DNA from: Chryseobacterium indicum | GTDB lineage: Bacteria > Bacteroidota > Bacteroidia > Flavobacteriales > Weeksellaceae | Assembly: GCF_021504595.1 (NCBI RefSeq) | Contig: NZ_JACSGT010000002.1 | Coordinates: 248,001 to 312,000, forward strand | Length of the DNA: 64,000 nt | Direction: 5' to 3' | Shown: positions 24,875 through 33,526 of the stretch, piece by piece | Numbering within the stretch: position 1 is the first letter of the stretch | Layout of the letters: each line of letters starts with the position of its first letter | Position numbers and translations under genes: made by a program | The notes under the pieces: model-generated | The model's input: the letters and a program-made list of their open reading frames with translations, nothing else | What the model was told of the DNA's origin: nothing | Databases searched by the model: none

Positions 24875-25525
24875 ATGTTTATCAAGGATTATATCTCAAA
24901 AGACTTCCCGTGTTTCAGCCTTTCTGACTCGATAGAATCAGCCAGGGAAATGTTAGAAGCATTTGGATATTCTCATATTTTCATCAAAAAATCCCATCAT
25001 TTTTACGGTGCAATTGCACAGGATTTCCTGTATGAAGAGGAAGGGACGCTGAAAAACCTCGAACATCAGATCGAGCGTTTTGCCATTCTGGAGGATAACA
25101 ATATTATGGACAGCATCAGAATATTCTATACCTTCAATTCCAACGTGATTCCTGTTATTAATAAATCCGAGAAATATCTGGGATACATCAGCTGTGAAGA
25201 TATTTTTCAGGATTTTTCAAAATATCCACTGTTTTCGGAGTCGGGAGCCATTCTTACGGTGGAAACTCCGGCAAGAAAATATTCGATGACAGAGATCGCC
25301 AATATTGTAGAAAGCAATAATTCCAAATTTTACGGCGCATTTATCAGCTTCATGTCGGATGAAGTGATTCAGGTAACGATAAAGATTGGCAATGAAAATC
25401 TGAGTTCTATTGATGAAACATTCGACCGATATGATTACCGCATTGTACAGAAGTACTATTCTGATGAAAAATCAGACTTGTTGCAGGACAGATTCGGGTT
25501 TTTCCAGAAATTCATAGAAATATAA
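24875..25525 (+). CDS. CBS domain protein next to NAD kinase
   Basis: A 216-residue soluble protein with two CBS motifs in about residues 8-125 (IKDYISKDFPCFSLSDSIES and the paired VIPVINKSEKYLGYISCEDI), which usually bind adenosyl nucleotides. The C-terminal part (about 130-216) is ACT-like in strand pattern. It is 6 bp ahead of nadK. The pairing suggests a nucleotide-sensing regulator of NAD(P) metabolism, an inference from position. Confidence 0.85.
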   Translation: MFIKDYISKDFPCFSLSDSIESAREMLEAFGYSHIFIKKSHHFYGAIAQDFLYEEEGTLKNLEHQIERFAILEDNNIMDSIRIFYTFNSNVIPVINKSEKYLGYISCEDIFQDFSKYPLFSESGAILTVETPARKYSMTEIANIVESNNSKFYGAFISFMSDEVIQVTIKIGNENLSSIDETFDRYDYRIVQKYYSDEKSDLLQDRFGFFQKFIEI

Positions 25526-25531
25526 AAACTA

Positions 25532-26398
25532 ATGAAGGCAGCCATTTATTCTCAGAAAAAAGATCTTGATACTTTTTTATATTTGAGCAAATTTATTTCC
25601 GAGCTGGAAAGCAGAGATGTAAAATCTGTTTTATACGATGAAATGGCTGAAGCGCTTCAGTTTTCAAAGATTTTTGAGACATTTAATAATAAAAAAGACC
25701 TTCTGGAGAAAGAAGTGGATCTTTTCTTCACTTTTGGCGGAGACGGAACAATTGTAAATTCCCTCACTTTTATTGAAGATCTTGAAATCCCTATTGTCGG
25801 GGTAAATACCGGAAGATTAGGATTTCTGGCAAGTTTTACCAAAGAAGAAGCATTTAAGGAGCTGGATTCTATTCTGAAAGGCGATGTAAAAACAAGCCGC
25901 CGTTCTGTAATTCAGGTTGTTTCGCCTGTTCTGGAGGATTTTTTCCCGTACGCTTTAAATGACGTTACGGTATCCAGAAAGGAAACCACTTCCATGATTA
26001 CGGTGGACTCTTATATTAATAACGAGTTTCTGAATGTTTTCTGGGGAGACGGTGTTATTGTTTCCACTCCTACAGGTTCTACGGCGTATTCGTTGAGCTG
26101 TGGAGGTCCCATCATTTCTCCGAACAACGAGAACTTCGTTATCACTCCTATTGCACCGCATAATCTTAATGTAAGACCTTTGGTTGTGAATGACAGCGTG
26201 GAAATTAAATTCGGAGTTGAAAGCCGCGTTTCACAATATTCTCTCTCTCTGGATTCGCGGTTGATTCATATTGAAACGGATCAGGAAATCGTGATTAAAA
26301 AAGCGGATTTTCAGATATTACTCGTTCAGCCTAATAACTTAAGTTTCTACGAAACCATCCGCCAGAAGCTACTTTGGGGAAGAGATAAAAGAAATTAA
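25532..26398 (+). CDS. nadK: NAD kinase
   Basis: Phosphorylates NAD to NADP with ATP or polyphosphate. The 288-residue protein carries the catalytic GGDGT at 69-73, the NAD-binding NTGRLGFLASF, the GDGVIVSTPTGSTAYSLSCGGP loop region and a complete C-terminal lid. Length matches bacterial NAD kinases. It is co-transcribed with the CBS-domain gene (6-bp gap). Confidence 0.96.
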   Translation: MKAAIYSQKKDLDTFLYLSKFISELESRDVKSVLYDEMAEALQFSKIFETFNNKKDLLEKEVDLFFTFGGDGTIVNSLTFIEDLEIPIVGVNTGRLGFLASFTKEEAFKELDSILKGDVKTSRRSVIQVVSPVLEDFFPYALNDVTVSRKETTSMITVDSYINNEFLNVFWGDGVIVSTPTGSTAYSLSCGGPIISPNNENFVITPIAPHNLNVRPLVVNDSVEIKFGVESRVSQYSLSLDSRLIHIETDQEIVIKKADFQILLVQPNNLSFYETIRQKLLWGRDKRN

Positions 26399-26416
26399 GA
26401 ATATTTTAAAAATTAT

Positions 26417-26430
26417 TACCTTTACAGGAA
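26417..26430 (+). promoter_or_regulatory. Putative fbaA start region TAnCTTTACAGGAA
   Basis: TACCTTTACAGGAA, one base off the -7 consensus and 13 of 14 bases identical to the segment ahead of pepT at 9613-9626. It lies 40 bp upstream of the fbaA ATG. Confidence 0.35.
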
Positions 26431-26469
26431 TTTAAAAACACCCTAATAATTTATATTAAAAAGCAAAAC

Positions 26470-27540
26470 ATGAGCAGAATTTTCCCGGCAGGAGTTGCCA
26501 CAGGTCAATTAGTTACTGATATTTTTCAGCATGCTAAAGAAAACAAATTTGCATTACCAGCAGTAAACGTAATTGGTTCCAGCAACGTAAACGCGGTTTT
26601 GGAAACTGCAGCAAAACTAAACTCACCTGTTATCATTCAGTTCTCTAACGGAGGAGCTGCTTACAACGCAGGAAAAGGGTTAAGCAACGACGGACAGAAA
26701 GCAGCTATTTTAGGAGCTGTAGCCGGAGCAAAACATATCCATACCCTTGCAGAAGCTTACGGAGCAACGGTAATCCTTCACACAGACCATGCTGCAAAAA
26801 AATTATTGCCTTGGATCGACGGATTGATGGATGCTAACGAAGAATTCTACAAGCAGACAGGAAAATCTCTGTATTCTTCTCACATGTTGGATCTTTCTGA
26901 AGAATCTTTAGAAGAAAATCTAGAAATCTCCGCTCAGTATTTCGAAAGAATGGCTAAACTTCAAATGACTTTAGAAGTAGAAATCGGAGTTACAGGAGGT
27001 GAAGAAGACGGTGTAGATAATTCGGATGTAGACAATTCTAAATTATATACGCAACCGGAAGATATCGCTTACACTTATGAAAAGTTAAAAGCTGTTTCTG
27101 ATAACTTTACGATTGCTGCTGCTTTCGGAAACGTACACGGTGTTTATAAGCCAGGAAACGTGGTTCTTACGCCAAAAATCCTTGATAATTCTCAGAAATA
27201 CGTTCAGGAGAAATTCGGAACTGCTGAAAAGCCGATTAATTTCGTATTCCACGGAGGTTCAGGATCTACTTTGGAAGAGATCAGAGAAGCGATTGATTAC
27301 GGGGTAATTAAAATGAATATTGATACTGACCTTCAGTTCGCATACACAGAAGGAATCAGAGATTATATGGTAAACAATATCGATTATTTAAGAACTCAGA
27401 TCGGAAACCCTGAAGGAGAAGAAAAACCGAACAAAAAATTCTATGACCCAAGAGTTTGGGTAAGAAAAGGTGAAGAAACTTTCTCTAAGAGACTGGTTCA
27501 GGCATTTGAAGATTTAAATAACGTAAATACGCTAAAATAA
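26470..27540 (+). CDS. fbaA: Class II fructose-bisphosphate aldolase
   Basis: Zinc-dependent aldolase that interconverts fructose 1,6-bisphosphate with dihydroxyacetone phosphate and glyceraldehyde 3-phosphate. The 356-residue protein is of the long, E. coli FbaA-like type. Zinc ligands appear in LHTDHAAKKLLPW and FVFHGGSGST; the catalytic Asp is in the HTDH stretch. DNA near the start and downstream hairpin fits monocistronic expression. Confidence 0.96.
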   Translation: MSRIFPAGVATGQLVTDIFQHAKENKFALPAVNVIGSSNVNAVLETAAKLNSPVIIQFSNGGAAYNAGKGLSNDGQKAAILGAVAGAKHIHTLAEAYGATVILHTDHAAKKLLPWIDGLMDANEEFYKQTGKSLYSSHMLDLSEESLEENLEISAQYFERMAKLQMTLEVEIGVTGGEEDGVDNSDVDNSKLYTQPEDIAYTYEKLKAVSDNFTIAAAFGNVHGVYKPGNVVLTPKILDNSQKYVQEKFGTAEKPINFVFHGGSGSTLEEIREAIDYGVIKMNIDTDLQFAYTEGIRDYMVNNIDYLRTQIGNPEGEEKPNKKFYDPRVWVRKGEETFSKRLVQAFEDLNNVNTLK

Positions 27541-27547
27541 ATTATAA

Positions 27548-27593
27548 ATTTTAGATTATAGATTTTAAATTATTTTAATCTGTAATCTAAAAT
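27548..27593. repeat. AT-rich 17-bp inverted repeat between fbaA and accD
   Basis: The arm ATTTTAGATTATAGATT at 27548-27564 faces AATCTGTAATCTAAAAT at 27577-27593 with one mismatch. There is no clear T tract right after it; it may act as a weak terminator or mRNA-stabilising stem. Confidence 0.6.
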
Positions 27594-27614
27594 TCAAAAT
27601 CTAAAATTTTATAC

Positions 27615-28469
27615 ATGGCATTCGAGTGGTTTAAAAGAAAAGCACAAAATATTACGACATCTACTGATGAGAAAAAAGACGTTCCCAAAGGTCTTTGGCA
27701 TCAGACTCCATCAGGAAAAGTGGTGGAGCATGACGAATTAAAGAGAAATAACTATGTTTCTCCGGAAGACGGTTTCCATGTAAGAATAGGAAGTGCAGAA
27801 TTTTTTGATATCCTTTTCGATGAAGGCAAATTCACGGAACTGGATGCCAATGTTGAAAGTATTGACATTCTGAACTTTAAAGATACTAAATCTTACACAG
27901 ACCGTCTGAAAGAAGTAAAGGCTAAAACCAAACTTACAGACTCTATCAGAAACGCAGTAGGAACTGTAAAAGGTACTGAAATGGTGGTTTCCTGTATGGA
28001 TTTTGCTTTCATCGGCGGTTCTTTAGGTTCTGTAATGGGTGAAAAAATCAGAAGAGCGATCGATTACTGTATTGAGAAAAAACTTCCTTATATGATTATC
28101 TGCCAATCTGGTGGCGCGAGAATGCAGGAAGCAACGTATTCTTTGATGCAATTGGCTAAAGTACAGGCTAAACTGGCTCAGCTTTCAGAAGCGGGACTTT
28201 TATACATCGCTTATCTTTGTGATCCTACTTTTGGCGGAATTACAGCTTCTTTCGCAATGACAGCAGATATTATCATGGCTGAACCGGGAGCTTTAATCGG
28301 TTTCGCAGGACCAAGAGTTATCCGTGAAACCATCGGAAGAGATTTACCGGAAGGTTTTCAGACTTCAGAATTCCTTCAGGAAAAAGGTTTTGTAGATTTT
28401 ATCGTTAAAAGAACAGAAATCCGAGATACTGTTGCCAAAACAGTGAATTTATTAGCTGTAAAAGCATAA
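27615..28469 (+). CDS. accD: Acetyl-CoA carboxylase carboxyltransferase beta subunit, without zinc ribbon
   Basis: AccD with AccA transfers the carboxyl group from biotin to acetyl-CoA, giving malonyl-CoA. The 284-residue protein has the carboxyltransferase core: [30 protein letters not shown] and [11 protein letters not shown], plus [12 protein letters not shown]. The usual N-terminal four-Cys zinc ribbon is absent: the aligned part ([20 protein letters not shown]) has no Cys at all. This seems to be normal for flavobacteria, though I cannot check it here. Confidence 0.94.
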   Translation: MAFEWFKRKAQNITTSTDEKKDVPKGLWHQTPSGKVVEHDELKRNNYVSPEDGFHVRIGSAEFFDILFDEGKFTELDANVESIDILNFKDTKSYTDRLKEVKAKTKLTDSIRNAVGTVKGTEMVVSCMDFAFIGGSLGSVMGEKIRRAIDYCIEKKLPYMIICQSGGARMQEATYSLMQLAKVQAKLAQLSEAGLLYIAYLCDPTFGGITASFAMTADIIMAEPGALIGFAGPRVIRETIGRDLPEGFQTSEFLQEKGFVDFIVKRTEIRDTVAKTVNLLAVKA

Positions 28470-28489
28470 TAATTGTAACAAAATAACAC

Positions 28490-28518
28490 AATCTCTCTCT
28501 AATTAGGGAGAGATTTTT
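28490..28518 (+). terminator. Rho-independent terminator of accD
   Basis: AATCTCTC pairs with GAGAGATT, followed by four more T. It ends just before the ATG of the next gene at 28523, so that gene has little room for its own promoter. Confidence 0.8.
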
Positions 28519-28522
28519 ATTT

Positions 28523-29035
28523 ATGAGAACTTTCAAGATATTTTTCAGCACCATCCGAAGTATGAGTTTCAAAAAGATCATCCGTCTTTTAACACTTGTT
28601 CTTCCTCATCCTGTTTTCTCATTGCTCAGTTTTCATGCCACCGTTCAGGCATACACCATTGCCCAGAAAAAATTTCCTGAAACAGCTTCCACCAATGGTG
28701 TGGGAAATGCTTTCAGACACGCATTGTGGTGCTGTTTTATTGCGATGTACTGCTCTAAAGTCTCTTCGCCTCAGAAAGCGCTGAAATTCTGTAAAAGAAT
28801 CACCGATATGCACGAAGAATTATTCCCGAACAAACCTCTGGAAACCAAAATGGATCTCCACAACAATAAATTCGGAATGGATTACTTTAAAGAGCTGCTT
28901 CCGGGAGTTCACCGCCAGTTTTTCGAGAAAAGTTTTTTCATCGAAGGCCTGGAAAAGAAAATGAAAGAAGCTAAGGTTCTGAAAAATCTGGATGATGATT
29001 TTGAGGGGTTTCTGGTTTATCTGGATGAAAAGTGA
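28523..29035 (+). CDS. DUF6973-like hypothetical protein
   Basis: A 170-residue soluble protein with the pattern TNGVGNAFRHALWCC, in which the RH dyad is probably catalytic or ligand-binding, and a later DLHNNKFGMDYF. I believe this matches DUF6973, of unknown function, but the label is tentative. The N-terminal 40 residues are basic and hydrophobic (IIRLLTLVLPHPVFSLLSF). The ATG sits 5 bp after the accD terminator, so it relies on read-through or an internal promoter. Confidence 0.75.
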   Translation: MRTFKIFFSTIRSMSFKKIIRLLTLVLPHPVFSLLSFHATVQAYTIAQKKFPETASTNGVGNAFRHALWCCFIAMYCSKVSSPQKALKFCKRITDMHEELFPNKPLETKMDLHNNKFGMDYFKELLPGVHRQFFEKSFFIEGLEKKMKEAKVLKNLDDDFEGFLVYLDEK

Positions 29036-29129
29036 AAATGTGAAAAGTGAATTTCGCTTCGCGAGTCAATTTAATACAATTAAAAATTCACTATTCACCC
29101 GGAGGAAATTTACCATTCACACTTCCCTC

Positions 29130-29160
29130 TTTGTAATCTGAACTTTTTTTGATAAGTTTA
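29130..29160 (+). promoter_or_regulatory. Promoter of the SpmA-SpmB fusion gene
   Basis: TTTG at 29130-29133, a 19-bp spacer, then TAAGTTTA at 29153-29160, one base off TAnnTTTG. It lies 20 bp upstream of the ATG at 29181. Confidence 0.55.
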
Positions 29161-29180
29161 AACAATCTTAATTTACTCAA

Positions 29181-30584
29181 ATGGTTCTCAGCAGAATTTG
29201 GTCGGCATTCATTATTATTGCCATTGCCATTGCAGGTATAAAATACGTTTCATCAGGCAACTACAAAACTATTTTCAATGATATGGTTGTAGGTAAAGGC
29301 GGTGATACCGTACAGATTGCCACTCAGAAAATGAATGCACTCTCTCCTCTTGTGCGCGACAGCCTCATGAAAAAGACTGATTTTGCGGACAGCAGGATTC
29401 ATTATAAAACAGATTCTTTAAAGCAGGATGTAAAAGTGTACCGTGTTCAGGAATCGGATGGCGTAATCGGAACTTCAGAAACAGCAGTGAAAATCTGTCT
29501 CGGACTTATCGGAATTATGACTTTATTCATGGGGTTCATGAGCATTGCGGAAAAAGCAGGCGGAATCAATCTTTTAAGCCGGTTAATTCAGCCTTTTTTC
29601 TCAAAATTATTCCCTGACATTCCTAAAAACCACCCCGCTTTCGGACATATGCTGATGAATTTCAGTGCCAATCTTCTCGGTCTGGATAATGCAGCCACTC
29701 CTTTTGGATTAAAAGCAATGGAAAGTCTTCAGACCCTGAATCCAAATAAAGACACGGCAAGTAACTCCCAGATCATGTTCCTTTGTCTTCATGCAGGAGG
29801 CATGACTTTAATTCCGGTTTCCATCATTGCAATTCGTGCTTCAATGGGTTCAAAAACACCAACGGATATTTTTCTTCCGTGCATGATTGCTACATTTGCA
29901 GCAACTTTAGCCGCGATGATCGTCGTTTCTTTATATCAGAAAATCAACCTTTTAAAACCTGTAGTTCTTGGCTACGTTGGCGGAATTTCTGCAATAATCG
30001 CATTGCTGGTTTTATACCTTACTCAATTAGGCAAGGATGAACTGGATGATTTCAGCAAAGTATTAAGCAACGGTTTAATTCTTTTCATATTTTTAGCCAT
30101 TGTTCTTGGTGCTGTTTATAAAAAAATTAATGTTTTTGATGCTTTCATTGAAGGTGCCAGAGAAGGTTTTACAACGTGTGTAAAGATTATTCCTTATTTG
30201 GTCGGAATGCTTATTGCCATTTCATTGCTGCGAACTTCCGGAGTATTTGACGTGATTATCGACGGGATGAAATGGGTTGCCTATTCTGCAAACTTAGATT
30301 CAAGATTTGTAGACGGACTTCCAACCGCTTTAATCAAACCTTTGTCCGGATCAGGAGCAAGAGGAATGATGGTTGATACCATGACAACTTTCGGCGCAGA
30401 TAGTTTTCAGGGAAAATTGGCAGCTGTTCTTCAGGGAAGCTCAGATACGACGTTTTATGTCATTGCTGTTTATTTTGGAGCAGTAGCCGTAAAAAATACA
30501 AGATACACAGTAATTGCTATGCTTCTAGCTGATTTGGTGGGGATTATTACTTCCATCATATTGGCTTATCTGTTTTTTGCATAA
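29181..30584 (+). CDS. Spore maturation protein SpmA-SpmB fusion (nucleoside recognition/Gate domains)
   Basis: A 467-residue polytopic membrane protein with two Gate (nucleoside-recognition) domains in one chain: an SpmA-like half (about 90-270, with MLMNFSANLLGLDNAATPFG) and an SpmB-like half (about 300-467, with LPTALIKPLSGSGARGMM and GSSDTTFYVIAVYFGAV). In spore formers these are two proteins that affect spore core dehydration; in non-sporing Bacteroidota the fused form is common and its substrate unknown. It is followed 2 bp later by a small membrane gene. Confidence 0.9.
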   Translation: MVLSRIWSAFIIIAIAIAGIKYVSSGNYKTIFNDMVVGKGGDTVQIATQKMNALSPLVRDSLMKKTDFADSRIHYKTDSLKQDVKVYRVQESDGVIGTSETAVKICLGLIGIMTLFMGFMSIAEKAGGINLLSRLIQPFFSKLFPDIPKNHPAFGHMLMNFSANLLGLDNAATPFGLKAMESLQTLNPNKDTASNSQIMFLCLHAGGMTLIPVSIIAIRASMGSKTPTDIFLPCMIATFAATLAAMIVVSLYQKINLLKPVVLGYVGGISAIIALLVLYLTQLGKDELDDFSKVLSNGLILFIFLAIVLGAVYKKINVFDAFIEGAREGFTTCVKIIPYLVGMLIAISLLRTSGVFDVIIDGMKWVAYSANLDSRFVDGLPTALIKPLSGSGARGMMVDTMTTFGADSFQGKLAAVLQGSSDTTFYVIAVYFGAVAVKNTRYTVIAMLLADLVGIITSIILAYLFFA

Positions 30585-30586
30585 TT

Positions 30587-30886
30587 ATGAGTAATCACAA
30601 TCGAAATATTTTTGAAAAATCGACTGAGTTAATCGGTGGATTACAAATATTTTTGTCTCCGTTTTTGATTGGAGCAGCTATTTCGGCGATAATATACTTT
30701 TCCAATCCTAATAATTTCACCCTCGTTATTGCGATTGTACTTCTTCTTTTAGCCACCGGTATCGGTATAAAATTGGCTACTAAGACTTATCGAAGTAAAG
30801 AAGGAACGATCGATTTTATATCTAAAACAGACTCAACCCCGGAAATTGATAACTTTTTAAATAAAGAAAAAAATGATCACAGATAA
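30587..30886 (+). CDS. Small two-helix membrane protein
   Basis: A 99-residue protein with two helices (IFLSPFLIGAAISAIIYF and VIAIVLLLLATGIGIKLA) and hydrophilic ends. It starts 2 bp after the SpmA-SpmB fusion and overlaps the next gene by 14 bp, so the three form an operon. No family recognised. Confidence 0.8.
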   Translation: MSNHNRNIFEKSTELIGGLQIFLSPFLIGAAISAIIYFSNPNNFTLVIAIVLLLLATGIGIKLATKTYRSKEGTIDFISKTDSTPEIDNFLNKEKNDHR

Positions 30887-31265
30887 AGAATTTACCCTAC
30901 GATTAATACGCCAGTTAACACAGGCATTAGAAAAGCTTATTTTGGATAAACCTGAAGAAAGCTTAATGCAGAAAGAGCTTGATTTTGAATCTTTGATGAA
31001 AGACATTTTCAAGTTTGATTTTACAACGCTTTCATCAAAATCAAAAGAAGAAATCATAGAAATTGTTAATGAAAGACAGGAAAGAGACCATAAAGATTAC
31101 TATGAAATGTTAGGAAACCTTTTCTATTTTAACGGAAAACAATCTGATAACAAAGATTTTTTAGATAAAGCAAAAACATTCTATGAACTGTATCTCCAAA
31201 CCAGCGGAATATTTGCGCTTCCGGTTATTAACAGAATTGCAGAAATAAAAAAAGCACTTGAGTAA
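30873..31265 (+). CDS. Hypothetical soluble protein
   Basis: A 130-residue, mostly helical and charged protein with no signal or known domain (FTLRLIRQLTQALEKLI at the start, DYYEMLGNLFYFNGK in the middle). It resembles a small TPR-like or coiled-coil protein. It overlaps the upstream gene by 14 bp and its stop lies inside the terminator hairpin that follows. Function unknown. Confidence 0.78.
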   Translation: MITDKEFTLRLIRQLTQALEKLILDKPEESLMQKELDFESLMKDIFKFDFTTLSSKSKEEIIEIVNERQERDHKDYYEMLGNLFYFNGKQSDNKDFLDKAKTFYELYLQTSGIFALPVINRIAEIKKALE

Positions 31266-31274
31266 AGTGCTTTT
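31250..31274. terminator. Bidirectional terminator between 30873-31265 and tonB
   Basis: AAAAGCACTT pairs perfectly with AAGTGCTTTT over a 5-nt loop. Both strands end in T runs, and the stem contains the stop codon of the plus-strand gene. Confidence 0.88.
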
Positions 31275-31279
31275 GTATT

Positions 31280-32164
31280 TTAAAAGGTGATTTTATATGT
31301 TCCGGTGGAAGAAACACTCGCTTTTTCTGCTTTTACATATTTCTTAACCCACGATATCGCATTCGAACTGATACATGGATCCGAAGTTCCGCCCGATCTT
31401 CTCGCTGAAACTACATTTCCTGCTTTATCTACGGTGTAAGCAATGGTAATCGTTCCGCTTGCCGTACAGCTATTTGCAGGCTGCGATCCGCCTCTCCCCA
31501 TCGTTCCGGGGATAAATCCTACCAGTTTTCTGTCGATTCCTACTTTGCTCTCACCATTTCCGTCTCCACCTAAAGGATCTCCTGCATTTCCGATTCCGTT
31601 TCCGTCACCCTGACTTCCGGCTTTTGTTCCCCGTCCTCTGATCAGATTTCCAATGGCAGCATTTCCTTTTCCGTCACCATTTCCAGTCTTGGAATTTGCA
31701 GTTGTGGCACCGGATTTTTTAGTGTTTTTGGCTGCAGAGGTACTTGTGGAAGTCTTTTTAGTTTCTGCTTTGGACTCCTCTTTTTTCGGAACCGAAGTTT
31801 TGGTATTGTTTCCGGTTATGACTTTTTCTTTCGCCTCTGTTTTTTTGGTTTCAGGCTGCGGATCAGGCTGTATAACGGTCTTGGTTTCAGGAACAGCGGT
31901 TTCTGCGGGTTCAGGAGCCACTTCTTCTGTCGCAGCAGCAAGACTTCCCGGCTGATCTGCCGGCTCTTCTACCCCGTTTCCGTTTCTGTTGTCTCCAAAA
32001 TTCACCAGCATGGTTGTAATAACTTCAGGCTGTTCATTCAGTTCCGGCTTCAGTTTATATAGAAAAACAAATAAGAGAATGGAAGACCAAATCAGAATAG
32101 AAAGCACGGCGCTTTTTATTCTGTCTTTGTTTTGCTCATTTTTATTAATACTATGACTTCTCAT
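31280..32164 (-). CDS. TonB family energy transducer
   Basis: A 294-residue protein that carries proton-motive force from ExbB/ExbD to outer-membrane receptors. It has one N-terminal membrane anchor (SAVLSILIWSSILLFVFLY), a long disordered linker rich in Pro, Glu, Lys and Thr (about 60-160), a Gly/Asn-rich stretch (about 160-210), and a C-terminal TonB domain (about 225-294) with TITIAYTVDKAGNVVSARRS. It is the third gene of exbB-exbD-tonB. The Gly-rich stretch is longer than in E. coli TonB. Confidence 0.88.
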   Translation of the reverse strand: MRSHSINKNEQNKDRIKSAVLSILIWSSILLFVFLYKLKPELNEQPEVITTMLVNFGDNRNGNGVEEPADQPGSLAAATEEVAPEPAETAVPETKTVIQPDPQPETKKTEAKEKVITGNNTKTSVPKKEESKAETKKTSTSTSAAKNTKKSGATTANSKTGNGDGKGNAAIGNLIRGRGTKAGSQGDGNGIGNAGDPLGGDGNGESKVGIDRKLVGFIPGTMGRGGSQPANSCTASGTITIAYTVDKAGNVVSARRSGGTSDPCISSNAISWVKKYVKAEKASVSSTGTYKITF

Positions 32165-32190
32165 TTTAAAAGATCCTTCTTCCTGAAGAG

Positions 32191-32589
32191 TTATTTATCT
32201 TTAACGGTTGCAATGGCAATATTAAATTTATGCTTCTCTGCAATTTCCATTACAAAAACCACATCTTTATGAAGGGTATTTTCGTCCGCTCTTATCGTGA
32301 AAGATTTATTCGCCTGACCTGTTAATTTATTTACAATGGTCTGTTCCAATTCTCCTCTGTTCACAGGATTATCGTCCACAAAATAAGAACCGTCCGGTTT
32401 TACGCTCACCACCAAAGGATTCGGAATATTGTCTGCTGCGGTATCTGCTTTTGGCAATTTCACATCGATCGCACTTTGGTTGGCTGCCGAAGAAGTTACC
32501 ATAAAGAAGATCAGCATCAGCAAGATAACATCTGTCATCGCTGCTAAACTGAATTCCGGATTTGCTTTATTTCTTCTCTGAATTTTCAT
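32191..32589 (-). CDS. exbD: ExbD/TolR family biopolymer transport protein
   Basis: A 132-residue protein with one transmembrane helix (VILLMLIFFMVTSSA) that contains the proton-carrying Asp (AAMTDVILLML), and a periplasmic domain with ADENTLHKDVVFVMEIAEKH. It works with ExbB to power TonB. The gap to exbB is 57 bp and to tonB 26 bp, all on one strand. Confidence 0.93.
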   Translation of the reverse strand: MKIQRRNKANPEFSLAAMTDVILLMLIFFMVTSSAANQSAIDVKLPKADTAADNIPNPLVVSVKPDGSYFVDDNPVNRGELEQTIVNKLTGQANKSFTIRADENTLHKDVVFVMEIAEKHKFNIAIATVKDK

Positions 32590-32646
32590 CTGTTGATTCT
32601 GATTTTATGTTTGTCAGATGGAACCTTTCGGTTTCATAAGAAAAAA

Positions 32647-33351
32647 TTATAACGGTTTATTGATAAGATCTAAAAATTCGCCAGACATGTTTTGCGCTTT
32701 CAGTACAAATTTATCAATTCTTGTTAACAATAAATTGTAAAAAAAGTTTGCCGGAATTGCCACGGCAAGACCTACTGCCGTTTGTCCCAATGCTGTATAA
32801 ATACCTTCAGACAGAGTTTTCGGAGAGAAAGATCCTGTTGCATGAGATAAATTAAAGAAAGCGATGATCATCCCGATTACCGTTCCCAATAATCCCAACA
32901 TCGGAGCAATACTTGGAACTACCGCCAAAAGATTCAGGTTCTTTTCCATATTGGCAACCTCAACCTGAGCCTGAGATTCCATCGCACTTACGATATCAGA
33001 AACAGGGCGTCCCAGTCTGGAAATTCCTTTTTCTAAAATCCTTCCTTCCGGAGAATTCTGTCTCTTGCAGTAATCCGCAGCAGATTCAATTTTACCTTCT
33101 TTAATAAAATCTTCAATGTTATCCATAAAATTGGCATCTGTTTTTGAGGTTAATCTTTTAATAAAGAAAAAACGCTCAAAGAAAAGATACACGGAAAAAA
33201 CACCGAGCAGCAACACGGTTACCATCACTATTTTAGCGAAAGCTCCTCCGTGAAACATGATTTTCCAAAATGAGAATTCTAAATCGTCTGCCGCTACTGC
33301 AGGTGCAGCAACCTGGGCAAATAAAATCTGAGTAAGTTCCGTTAACAGCAT
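32647..33351 (-). CDS. exbB: ExbB/TolQ/MotA family proton channel
   Basis: A 234-residue integral membrane protein forming the proton channel with ExbD. It has three transmembrane helices and the family core AVVPSIAPMLGLLGTVIGMI and ALGQTAVGLAVAIPANFFYN. First gene of the exbB-exbD-tonB operon, with a -7 element 30 bp upstream at 33382-33389. Confidence 0.94.
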   Translation of the reverse strand: MLLTELTQILFAQVAAPAVAADDLEFSFWKIMFHGGAFAKIVMVTVLLLGVFSVYLFFERFFFIKRLTSKTDANFMDNIEDFIKEGKIESAADYCKRQNSPEGRILEKGISRLGRPVSDIVSAMESQAQVEVANMEKNLNLLAVVPSIAPMLGLLGTVIGMIIAFFNLSHATGSFSPKTLSEGIYTALGQTAVGLAVAIPANFFYNLLLTRIDKFVLKAQNMSGEFLDLINKPL

Positions 33352-33381
33352 TAAAGTGTATTTTTATAAAGGTTGTAACGA

Positions 33382-33389
33382 CAAAAGTA
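33382..33389 (-). promoter_or_regulatory. -7 promoter element for exbB-exbD-tonB
   Basis: The minus strand reads TACTTTTG, matching TAnnTTTG, 30 bp before the exbB ATG. No -33 TTG is seen. Confidence 0.55.
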
Positions 33390-33470
33390 ATGGAATATTA
33401 TGAATTGAACTCTTAAAAATTGCTTAAAAACAACTTAAAGTTTATTATTTTCATAAACAGCAAATTTCTT

Positions 33471-33507
33471 TCCAAAAATGATTTGAAAAGAAATTTGATA
33501 TAAAAAA
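33471..33507. repeat. 16-bp near-perfect inverted repeat
   Basis: CAAATTTCTTTCCAAA at 33471-33486 faces TTTGAAAAGAAATTTG at 33492-33507 with one G-T pair and a 5-nt loop. It lies between the exbB promoter and the 3' end of the acidic hypothetical gene. It lacks a T tract on either strand. Confidence 0.65.
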
Positions 33508-33526
33508 GGGGGATAAAGAAAGATAA

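Noticed and set aside
31653..31955. 100-residue hydrophobic plus-strand frame
   Set aside because: It is the antisense of the Pro/Glu/Lys/Thr linker of tonB, which reads as Val/Phe/Ser-rich sequence.
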